A stretch of DNA of 5,702 bases from JAFGPF01 sp964409485 (lineage in GTDB: Bacteria > Chloroflexota > Dehalococcoidia > Dehalococcoidales > RBG-16-60-22), in the NCBI GenBank assembly GCA_964409485.1, contig CAYPDM010000084.1:1-5702 (forward strand), given 5' to 3'. Positions 1 through 5,346 of the stretch are shown piece after piece. The notes beneath the pieces are model-generated. The model was not told the DNA's origin and made no database searches. It worked only from the letters and a program-made list of their open reading frames with translations. Each line of letters starts with the position of its first letter. Position 1 is the first letter of the stretch. The position numbers and the translations under genes are program-made.

Positions 1-1
1 G

Positions 2-325
2 AACTGCTTGAGACGCAGCAACATCACCACCGTCGGCGAGCTTATCGGCAAGGGAACCAAGGAGTTGCTCAAGCTGCGGAATTTCGGTCAGAAATCCTAC
101 CAGGAAATAGAAGACCGCCTCGCCTCGATAGGTCTATCGCTAAATCCAAAAGTTGAAAACGATGATGAAGAGGCCGAAAACGAGGAAGAAGAAGAGGAAA
201 GTCAGCCCAAGGCAAAGGCCGGAGGCAAGACAGCCGAAGACGCCGGGGCTGAAGACGCCGGCGATTTCACCGAAGATGAAAAACCCGTTATAGAAGATTC
301 TGAACACGGAGAACCCCAGATATGA
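2..325 (+). CDS. rpoA: RNA polymerase alpha subunit, C-terminal part (5' end outside window)
   Basis: Alpha subunit of RNA polymerase; only the C-terminal domain (alphaCTD), which contacts UP-element DNA and activators, is in the window. The frame is open from base 2 and reads NCLRRSNITTVGELI, matching the helix that in E. coli starts at N268-C269-L270. It is followed by the second helix-hairpin-helix part with N-F-G-Q-K-S (E. coli N-L-G-K-K-S), whose lysine and serine are part of the DNA-contact surface. The folded domain ends near LASIGLSL, around base 142. After it comes a tail of about 60 residues, of which about 24 are Asp or Glu, including six Glu in a row; E. coli alpha has only a short tail here. 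The TGA stop overlaps the rplQ start (ATGA, 322-325), which suggests translational coupling. The identification is firm; the start lies upstream of the window. Confidence 0.96.
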   Translation, partial: NCLRRSNITTVGELIGKGTKELLKLRNFGQKSYQEIEDRLASIGLSLNPKVENDDEEAENEEEEEESQPKAKAGGKTAEDAGAEDAGDFTEDEKPVIEDSEHGEPQI

Positions 326-675
326 GACATAAGATAGCTGGCAGACATTTAAGCAGACCTTCCGGTCACCGGCGGGCGCTGTACCGCAACCTGGTCACGG
401 ACCTGCTGAAACATGAGAAAATCGTCACCACCGAGGCTAAAGCCAAGGAAGTACGCGGCATGGCCGAGAAGATGATTACCCTGGGCAGGAAGAGCGGACT
501 TCAATCCTACCGCCAGGCGATTTCATTTATCATGGATAAAAAGGTGACCGAGAAGATATTTACCGAGCTGGGACCGCGGTATAAAGAACGCCCCGGCGGC
601 TACACCCGCCTTACCAAGCTGGAACCGAGACTGGGCGACGGCGCTCCCATGGTGCAGCTGGAGCTGGTCAAGTAA
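322..675 (+). CDS. rplQ: 50S ribosomal protein L17
   Basis: Component of the large ribosomal subunit that binds 23S rRNA. The 117-residue length is normal for a short bacterial L17. The family signature spans nearly the whole N-terminal half: MRHKIAGRHLSRPSGHRRAL, then RNLVTDLLKHEKIVTTEAKA, then KEVRGMAEKMITLGRKS. The C-terminus has the typical RPGGYTRLTKLEPRLGDGA followed by an MVQLELVK strand. The ATG sits inside the rpoA stop (ATGA overlap), with a GGAG at 308-311 serving as ribosome binding site inside rpoA. rpoA-rplQ is one of the most conserved bacterial gene pairs. Nothing is unusual in the protein. Confidence 0.98.
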   Translation: MRHKIAGRHLSRPSGHRRALYRNLVTDLLKHEKIVTTEAKAKEVRGMAEKMITLGRKSGLQSYRQAISFIMDKKVTEKIFTELGPRYKERPGGYTRLTKLEPRLGDGAPMVQLELVK

Positions 676-681
676 CGATGT

Positions 682-1443
682 ATGCTCGTACTGATTGTGG
701 AATATAACGGCTCCAGTTACCACGGCTCGCAATTGCAGGCCAACGCACCGACGATACAGGGAGAAATAGAAAAAGCATTGAAAAAGCTTACCGGAGAAAA
801 TATAAGGATTAAGGCAGCCAGCCGCACCGATGCCGGCGTACATGCCCGAGGGCAGGTAGTCAGCTTCAGGACGGACTCGGCTTTGCCTCTAAATTCTTTT
901 ATTGACGGCCTGAACCACTATCTGCCGCGGGATATAGCGGTGAAAGAAGCACGCCGGTCGGATGACTCTTTCGATGTCAGGCGCGGCGCTGTCAGCCGGG
1001 AATATAAATATTCAATACTGAACAGCCCGACACGCTCGCCGATGCGGCAGGGCTTTTCCTCCCGGGTAGAAGGCGACCTGGATATCGAGGCGATGAACCG
1101 GGCCTGTCAGGCACTGGTCGGCAGGCACGACTTTGCTTCGTTCGTTTCCAGCGCCGAGACCGCCCGCGTAAAGAGAACAATAAGAGAAGTATTTAAAGCG
1201 GAAATAACACGGGACGGGGATATGATTGTTCTGGATATGGCAGCCAATTCATTCCTGCCCCACCAGGTACGCAACACCGTCGGCTCATTGATAAAAGTCG
1301 GCCAGGGTAAAACGACGGTCGACGAGTTTTATCAAATAGTCGAAGCGAAGACTCCCGGCCTGGCCGGGCCGACCGCTCCGGCCGACGGACTGTGCCTGAT
1401 GCGGGTGAACTATCCAGGTCCCTTTAATGGAGACGCACGATGA
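682..1443 (+). CDS. truA: tRNA pseudouridine(38-40) synthase TruA
   Basis: Converts uridines 38-40 in the tRNA anticodon stem-loop to pseudouridine. The 253-residue length is normal. The catalytic loop ASRTDAGVHARGQV places the nucleophilic Asp at residue 50. Other family blocks are REYKYSILNS (106-115), LVGRHDFASF (145-154), NSFLPHQVRNTVGSL (189-203) and the C-terminal APADGLCLMRVNYP (232-245). The usual GWQ motif near the N-terminus reads GSQLQ (15-19), so the tryptophan is replaced by serine. The start is the ATG six bases after rplQ; an ATG at 678 is out of frame. No strong Shine-Dalgarno is visible (a GGAG at 660-663 is 18 bases away), so initiation may depend on coupling with rplQ. The TGA stop overlaps the rplM ATG. 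truA between rplQ and rplM is a common arrangement in many bacteria. Confidence 0.97.
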   Translation: MLVLIVEYNGSSYHGSQLQANAPTIQGEIEKALKKLTGENIRIKAASRTDAGVHARGQVVSFRTDSALPLNSFIDGLNHYLPRDIAVKEARRSDDSFDVRRGAVSREYKYSILNSPTRSPMRQGFSSRVEGDLDIEAMNRACQALVGRHDFASFVSSAETARVKRTIREVFKAEITRDGDMIVLDMAANSFLPHQVRNTVGSLIKVGQGKTTVDEFYQIVEAKTPGLAGPTAPADGLCLMRVNYPGPFNGDAR

Positions 1444-1874
1444 AAACCTATACCGCCAGACCGGCTGATGTTAAAAGAGAATGGCACGTGATTGACGCCG
1501 CCGATAAGACCATGGGCAGGCTATCGACACAGGTAGCCCGCCTGCTTATGGGTAAACACCGGCCCATCTACACTCCCAGCCAGGACACGGGCGACTTTGT
1601 TGTCATTATCAATGCCGATAAGGTACGCGTCACCGGCAAGAAAGCCCAGCAAAAGATGTATTACCGCCATTCCGGGTATCCCGGCGGTTTCAAGAGCATC
1701 AGCCTGGAGAAAATGATGCAGCAGCACCCGACTCGCGCCCTCGAGCATGCCGTCAAAGGGATGCTGCCCCACACGCGGCTGGGCGCACGCATGATAAAGA
1801 GGCTGCGGGTCTATGCCGGCGCGGAGCATCCGCACGCGTCGCAAATCGATAATGCTGTGAATAAGGAAGCATAG
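1440..1874 (+). CDS. rplM: 50S ribosomal protein L13
   Basis: Early-assembling protein of the large ribosomal subunit that binds 23S rRNA. The 144-residue length is typical. It opens with the usual KTYTARPADVKREWHVIDA, followed by GRLSTQVARLLMGKHRPIYT (26-45). GDFVVIINADKVRVTGKK (51-68) forms the core, and the family signature AVKGMLPHTRLGARMIKRL lies at 104-122, ending in RVYAGAEHPH. The start is well supported: the ATG overlaps the truA stop (ATGA, 1440-1443) and a GGAG lies at 1429-1432, seven bases upstream. It is followed by rpsI, its standard operon partner. Confidence 0.98.
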   Translation: MKTYTARPADVKREWHVIDAADKTMGRLSTQVARLLMGKHRPIYTPSQDTGDFVVIINADKVRVTGKKAQQKMYYRHSGYPGGFKSISLEKMMQQHPTRALEHAVKGMLPHTRLGARMIKRLRVYAGAEHPHASQIDNAVNKEA

Positions 1875-1879
1875 TAAGC

Positions 1880-2275
1880 ATGAGTAAACAGAGTTATTTT
1901 TACGGGACAGGCCGCAGGAAGACGTCAGTAGCGCGGGTAAAGCTGACGGCGGGGAACGGAGCCATTATCGTAAACGGCACGCCGTACGAGGAACGGTTTC
2001 CCGCCCTGGAGCACCAGCGGGCTATTATCCAGCCGTTTATTACCACCGAAAGCACCGATAAGTATAATGCGGTCGTCAAGGTGGAAGGCGGCGGCATTAC
2101 CGGCCAGAGCGGCGCCATATCTCACGGTATCTCCCGCGCCCTGGTAAGAGCCGACGAGCGCTTTAAACCGATGCTGCGCCAGAACGGCCTCCTTACGCGT
2201 GACGCCCGGGCTAAGGAGCGGAAGAAACCCGGCCTCAAGAGGGCCCGCAAGGCGCCGCAGTACACCAAGCGGTAG
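1880..2275 (+). CDS. rpsI: 30S ribosomal protein S9
   Basis: Small-subunit protein whose C-terminal tail reaches the P-site tRNA in the ribosome. The 131-residue length matches the family. It carries GTGRRKTSVARV at 9-20 and the S9 signature GGGITGQSGAISHGISRAL around 70-88, then a Lys/Arg-rich tail from about 108. The tail ends in QYTKR, corresponding to QFSKR of E. coli S9, so the P-site-contacting terminal Lys-Arg is kept. It starts five bases after the rplM stop, with AAGGA at 1863-1867 as a plausible ribosome binding site inside rplM. It is the last gene of the operon, with a terminator 26 bases after its stop. Confidence 0.98.
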   Translation: MSKQSYFYGTGRRKTSVARVKLTAGNGAIIVNGTPYEERFPALEHQRAIIQPFITTESTDKYNAVVKVEGGGITGQSGAISHGISRALVRADERFKPMLRQNGLLTRDARAKERKKPGLKRARKAPQYTKR

Positions 2276-2301
2276 AATAATAAGGAAAATGAAGGATTAC
2301 G

Positions 2302-2342
2302 AACCGGGAGCGTGGTTTATCCATGCTTCCGGTTATTTTTTT
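2302..2342 (+). terminator. Rho-independent terminator of the ribosomal operon
   Basis: A 14-base-pair stem (arms 2302-2315 and 2321-2334, two G-T wobble pairs) with a 5-base loop TTTAT is followed by A and then seven T (2336-2342) on the plus strand. This is a textbook intrinsic terminator, 26 bases after the rpsI stop. Read on the minus strand the same hairpin lacks a T run, so it should mainly stop plus-strand transcription. Its T run ends only five bases before the stop codon of the converging isomerase gene. Confidence 0.93.
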
Positions 2343-2347
2343 ACCCC

Positions 2348-3570
2348 CTACCCTTTCGCCAGCTGGTCCTTGAGGTAGCTGATAACCTCCACGGGGGATG
2401 GGTCGACGCCATAAAGGATGGCCAGGTAGTAGCTGGCAAAGTCGCCCATCATCACCAGGCTCATCATCTGGCTCAAGGCACTCTTACCCTCGCCGTCCAC
2501 GAACTCGTACGCCACCCCGGCGCGTTTGAGAAGCTCGCAGGTGACATCGTAACGCAGCTTGACGCGCTCGTTGAACAAAGGCGACCGCAGCAGGACGACC
2601 CTTATTTTCTGCGCCACCTCTTTGGGGAAGGGGTAACCCACCGTCGCATTGTGGTTTAGCTCCGGGAATACCTCGTAAAATCCCCAGGCCTTGCTGTTCT
2701 CGTTAATCTGGGTCTTCCAGCGATGGGCCGCTTCAGATGCGATTCCGGCGCCGTATACCACCGGCAGGCATCCGTAGAGTCGCCGGGCGAGCTGCTTGGC
2801 GGGATTGCCGGACAGCGGCGATTTTTCGTCAAGTCGCGCGGAAAGCGATTCCAGTACTTTAACCGTCTCGTCCACGTCTTTAGATTTATCTTTCACCAGG
2901 CCGAGTTTCTGCATAACGCCGAGTGTAGGCAGGAAGCTGAAACCGAGGGCGGCGCGCGGCTGGGCTTTGTAATTAATCCTGAAAACGGGTATATCATTCG
3001 CTTCCGCTATCTCCTGCAGCTTGCCGCCGGTGGTCATCGCCAGCTTTTTGGCCTTCGTTTTCAGCGCCGGCTCGAAACCGGAAAGCGTTTCTTCCGTATT
3101 GCCGGAATAACTGGAACCGATTACCAGTGTATTTGCGTCGACGAAGGCTGGCAGACCGTAGTCGCGGTGAACGATAACGGGAACGGCAGACTCCGATTGC
3201 ACCAGGCTCCTGACAAGGTCGCCGCCGATAGCCGAGCCGCCCATGCCCAGGACGACTACTTTGTCGATACCGGTAAAACCCGCGGGCAGCTTGAAGTCCA
3301 TGGCGGCCTGCCACGCCTGACGGCACTGCATGGGGAGTTCTTTGATGCGCTCCAGCATCCCTTCGGGGTCGTTCTCCTTGTATATTTTCACGTCGTCAAG
3401 ATTNNNNNNNNNNNNNNNNNNNNNNNNNNNNNNNNNNNNNNNNNNNNNNNNNNNNNNNNNNNNNNNNNNNNNNNNNNNNNNNNNNNNNNNNNNNNNNNNN
3501 NNNGCTCCAGCATCCCTTCGGGGTCGTTCTCCTTGTATATTTTCACGTCGTCAAGATTGATGTTATCCAT
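2348..3570 (-). CDS. Bifunctional phosphoglucose/phosphomannose isomerase, interrupted by assembly gap
   Basis: Interconverts fructose-6-P with glucose-6-P and with mannose-6-P; cytoplasmic, SIS-fold family of the archaeal type also found in some bacteria. The gene is broken here by a 100-N gap flanked by a 55-base duplication. Removing the Ns and one copy (155 bases) gives one open frame of 355 residues, MDNINLDDVKIYKENDPEGM through QLAKG. In that numbering the first SIS domain has GMGGSAIGGD at 57-66 and the phosphosugar loop SSYSGNTEET at 101-110. R154 lies in PRAALGFS. The likely catalytic pair is E239 (QINENSKAW) and H255 (PELNHN). The C-terminus has the family ending GVDPSPVEVISYLKDQL. 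The ATG at 3570 is chosen because GGTGA sits five bases upstream; the GTG at 3391 would drop eight residues and exists as an apparent start only because of the gap. A separate single-substrate activity cannot be excluded from sequence. Confidence 0.9.
3349..3403. repeat. 55-base direct repeat, left copy (contig-end overlap)
   Basis: This stretch is identical over 55 bases to 3504-3558 and runs exactly up to the first N of the gap. Both copies encode the same isomerase residues (codons 9-23 region), so it is a duplicated contig end, not a biological repeat. Confidence 0.95.
3404..3503. other. Assembly gap (100 N)
   Basis: Exactly 100 consecutive Ns, the conventional placeholder for a scaffold gap of unknown size. 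The flanks overlap by 55 identical bases, so the real gap size is probably negative (nothing missing). The insertion plus duplication adds 155 bases and shifts the isomerase reading frame. Confidence 0.98.
3504..3558. repeat. 55-base direct repeat, right copy (contig-end overlap)
   Basis: Begins immediately after the last N and repeats 3349-3403 without a mismatch. It continues into the true 5' end of the isomerase gene (start codon at 3570 on the minus strand). Confidence 0.95.
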
Positions 3571-3575
3571 CTATC

Positions 3576-3583
3576 TCACCCCC
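3576..3583 (-). promoter_or_regulatory. Ribosome binding site of the isomerase gene
   Basis: On the minus strand GGGGGTGA lies five bases before the ATG at 3570. The GGTGA end matches the anti-Shine-Dalgarno at ideal spacing and decides the start. The layout (GGTGA, five bases, start) is the same as that before the upstream phosphohexomutase. Confidence 0.75.
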
Positions 3584-3614
3584 TTGATTTCAGTTAGGTA
3601 ACCTATCCCCCTGG

Positions 3615-3649
3615 CCCCCTTCCCTTATGTATTTATGAAGGGAAGGGGG
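3615..3649. repeat. Perfect 12-bp inverted repeat in the mutase-isomerase spacer
   Basis: Arms CCCCCTTCCCTT (3615-3626) and AAGGGAAGGGGG (3638-3649) pair perfectly around an 11-base loop. There is no T run on either side, so it is not a classical terminator. On the minus strand it would lie in the leader of the isomerase mRNA or in the intercistronic part of a mutase-isomerase transcript, where it could affect RNA stability or termination. The function is unknown. Confidence 0.7.
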
Positions 3650-3659
3650 AATAATGATT

Positions 3660-3683
3660 TCGAAGGGGCTGACGCCCCTTCGA
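3660..3683. repeat. Perfect 10-bp hairpin with 4-base loop
   Basis: TCGAAGGGGC and GCCCCTTCGA pair over ten bases around a TGAC loop. It stands ten bases from the 12-bp inverted repeat, and a smaller GGGC/GCCC hairpin (3705-3715) lies next to it. No T run follows on either strand. Short GC-rich palindromes of this kind in spacers could be members of a dispersed repeat family; that cannot be judged from one window. Confidence 0.65.
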
Positions 3684-3695
3684 GCTTCCCCACTT

Positions 3696-3723
3696 ATTAT
3701 ATATGGGCTTTGCCCCTCTTAAA
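3696..3723 (-). promoter_or_regulatory. Possible promoter for the isomerase gene
   Basis: On the minus strand a perfect TATAAT (3701-3696) is preceded at 16 bases by TTTAAG (3723-3718), a poor match to the -35 consensus. Transcription from here would start near 3689 and include both spacer hairpins in a leader of about 120 bases. The AT-rich patch could also be chance, so this is tentative. Confidence 0.3.
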
Positions 3724-3733
3724 CTCCCTTTTA

Positions 3734-5164
3734 TTATACTCCGGCTATCTCCCGCCCCATCTTTAGCAGCCTGTCGACTCTCTCGGGCGAATCCGTTTCC
3801 GTATAGACGCGAAGCAGCGGCTCAGTGCCGGAGAACCTGATTAGCAGCCACGTTTTGTCCTCCAGGATAAACCGGAAACCGTCGGTCGTATCGATTTTTT
3901 CCACCCTGACATTATCGATAGACTCGGGCTTATAGTTCTTCACGCGCTCGATTATCGCCTCACGTCTTGTTTCGTCAAACTTTATGTCAACACGCCTGTA
4001 ATGATGCGGCCCTACCTTACTGTAAAGGTAATCGATAAGCTCGGACGGCTTCTTGCCTGTCTTTACTATAAAGTCGAGGAAATAGAGATTGGCCAGGATG
4101 CCGTCCCGCTCGGCAACATGCCCGCGGAAGCCGTATCCCCCGCTCTCCTCCCCCCCGAAAAGCGCGTTTTCCCGCATCATCAGCGGCGCCACGTATTTAA
4201 AACCCACCGCCGTCTCGTACACCGGCACGTTATAAAGCTCGCCGAGCCGATAGGCCATGCTGGTCGTCGTCAGCGTTTTAACGATTGGGCCGCGCTCGCC
4301 CCGCACTTCCAGAAGGTAGAGACAGAGCAGGGCGAAGACCTGCAGCTGGGTAACGAAATTACCCTTCTCGTCGACGATGCCCATGCGGTCGGCATCTCCG
4401 TCGGTGGCCAGGCCGGCATCCGCCTTTTGCTCCCTGACCGCCGCCGCCAGTCCGTCAAGATGGGGAGGAATCGGCTCCGGACGTATACCGGGGAAGAGCG
4501 GGTTTCTTTCACCGTGAATCTCGGTGAACGTCGTGGTGCCTCCCCCCAGCGCCTTCGCCAGGTAGCCGGCCCCGGCGCCGTACATGGGGTCGATAACCAG
4601 CGTCAGCCCGGCGCTGCGCAGGCTGTCCAGGTCAATCAATTTTTCAACTTGTTTAAAATAGACCGGTTCAAGGTCGGTATCCAGCACCAGCCCCTGTTTT
4701 TTAGCCTCATCCAGGGGCAGCCGGCTGAATTTCCCGGCATCGTAAGACTTCGAGATAAACTCCACCATCTTCGACGTTATTTCGTCGGAGGCGCTGGAGC
4801 CGTGTTCGTTTTTAAATTTAAAGCCGTTCCAGATACCCGGATTATGGCTGGCGGTGATGATGATGGCGCCGCCGGCCTTTTTAGCCAGGACGCCATAGCT
4901 CACGACGGGGGTCGGGGTGGCTTTGGGGCAGAGGTAGACTTTTATGCCGTTGCCGGCGAGCACCTCGGCGGCGGCGGCGGCGAAGTCCTCGGAGGCAAAG
5001 CGGGTATCGTACCCGATAACCAGTCCGCGTCCGGCAAGTCCGGCCTGCTTGAGGTAATCGGCCACGCCTTGAGCGCAGTAACGGACGTTATCGAAGGTGA
5101 AATCCTCGCCGATAATAGCCCGCCAGCCGTCCGTCCCGAATCTTATGGGATTGGATTTATTAAT
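3734..5164 (-). CDS. Phosphoglucomutase/phosphomannomutase family protein, apparent ATT start
   Basis: Alpha-D-phosphohexomutase that moves phosphate between C6 and C1 of glucose or mannose, supplying hexose-1-phosphate for sugar nucleotides. The frame is open from TAG at 5165 and encodes 476 residues if the ATT at 5164-5162 is the start. The N-terminal NKSNPIRFGTDGWRAIIGED carries the family's conserved GTDGWR. The phosphoserine loop TASHNP has its serine at 106, the metal loop DGDADR is at 255-260, the sugar loop GGEESGG is at 337-343, and the phosphate loop RFSGTEPLLR is at 443-452; all four domains are complete. The next usable start, GTG at 5065, would delete 33 residues including GTDGWR, so it is wrong. 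Substrate preference (glucose or mannose) cannot be read from these motifs. It lies between metK and the isomerase on the same strand, with spacers of 182 and 163 bases, so co-transcription is possible but not shown. Confidence 0.93.
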   Translation of the reverse strand: MNKSNPIRFGTDGWRAIIGEDFTFDNVRYCAQGVADYLKQAGLAGRGLVIGYDTRFASEDFAAAAAEVLAGNGIKVYLCPKATPTPVVSYGVLAKKAGGAIIITASHNPGIWNGFKFKNEHGSSASDEITSKMVEFISKSYDAGKFSRLPLDEAKKQGLVLDTDLEPVYFKQVEKLIDLDSLRSAGLTLVIDPMYGAGAGYLAKALGGGTTTFTEIHGERNPLFPGIRPEPIPPHLDGLAAAVREQKADAGLATDGDADRMGIVDEKGNFVTQLQVFALLCLYLLEVRGERGPIVKTLTTTSMAYRLGELYNVPVYETAVGFKYVAPLMMRENALFGGEESGGYGFRGHVAERDGILANLYFLDFIVKTGKKPSELIDYLYSKVGPHHYRRVDIKFDETRREAIIERVKNYKPESIDNVRVEKIDTTDGFRFILEDKTWLLIRFSGTEPLLRVYTETDSPERVDRLLKMGREIAGV

Positions 5165-5169
5165 CTACC

Positions 5170-5177
5170 TCACCTCC
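5170..5177 (-). promoter_or_regulatory. Ribosome binding site deciding the ATT start of the mutase
   Basis: On the minus strand GGAGGTGA, an eight-base match to the anti-Shine-Dalgarno, is followed by GGTAG and then ATT at 5164. The five-base spacing is ideal and there is no ATG, GTG or TTG in frame nearby. The TAG just before ATT closes the frame, so the start cannot lie further upstream. Confidence 0.8.
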
Positions 5178-5201
5178 CGCTGATATTTTACATCCACCTT
5201 A

Positions 5202-5221
5202 CACCATCCATATGGGTGGTG
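5202..5221 (-). promoter_or_regulatory. 20-base quasi-palindrome in the mutase leader
   Basis: On the minus strand CACCACCCATATGGATGGTG equals its own reverse complement except for one base pair. It lies 37 bases upstream of the ATT start. It could be a binding site for a dimeric regulator or an RNA hairpin with an ATAT loop. Its outer arm (5214-5223) is also complementary to the ribosome binding site at 5169-5178 with one mismatch. No binding protein is implied by neighbouring genes. Confidence 0.4.
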
Positions 5222-5346
5222 AGTGGCATTAGTTGTGAGGGAACACCCCCAATTTTCCTGTCTCGCCCCCTATCCCCCCGTTTATATTATCTTTTCCCAC
5301 CCTGTCCGCCCTCGTATCTCCAGCGGCTTAGGCCTTAAACTCCCCC

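Larger units (their letters stand above)
5165..5346. other. Spacer between metK and the mutase; no gene seen
   Basis: This 182-base spacer contains no convincing coding region. On the minus strand it is rich in G runs (for example around 5246-5280), with an AT-rich patch near 5281-5293. I found no T-run terminator after metK and no convincing -35/-10 pair, so whether metK reads through into the mutase is open. It does contain the quasi-palindrome and the ribosome-binding-site complement listed separately. Confidence 0.6.

Noticed and set aside
3349..3558. Biological tandem duplication or recombination site made of two 55-base direct repeats
   Set aside because: Both copies end exactly at the Ns and merging them gives an intact conserved protein, so an assembly artefact explains everything.
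3388..3570. Separate small minus-strand gene across the gap
   Set aside because: It is the true N-terminus of the isomerase followed by unknown residues; once the overlap is collapsed it fuses in frame with the rest of the gene.
2723..3601. 292-codon plus-strand frame running through the N gap
   Set aside because: It is antisense to the isomerase and stays open only because Ns are read through and the 55-base overlap is duplicated.
3595..3605. TAGGTAACCTA palindrome as an operator
   Set aside because: Arms of only five bases; easily expected by chance and not repeated nearby.
5063..5065. GTG at 5065 as start of the phosphohexomutase
   Set aside because: It would remove the conserved GTDGWR N-terminus, and there is a near-perfect ribosome binding site 99 bases further upstream serving the ATT.
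5246..5315. G-quadruplex on the minus strand in the metK-mutase spacer
   Set aside because: There are several G runs, but the loops between sets of four runs are long (about 14-16 bases), so a stable quadruplex is not well supported.
4001..5338. 445-codon open frame on the plus strand
   Set aside because: It lies antisense to the phosphohexomutase, whose motifs are unmistakable. The translation has no recognisable domain and reads like a reverse-frame shadow of GC-rich coding DNA.
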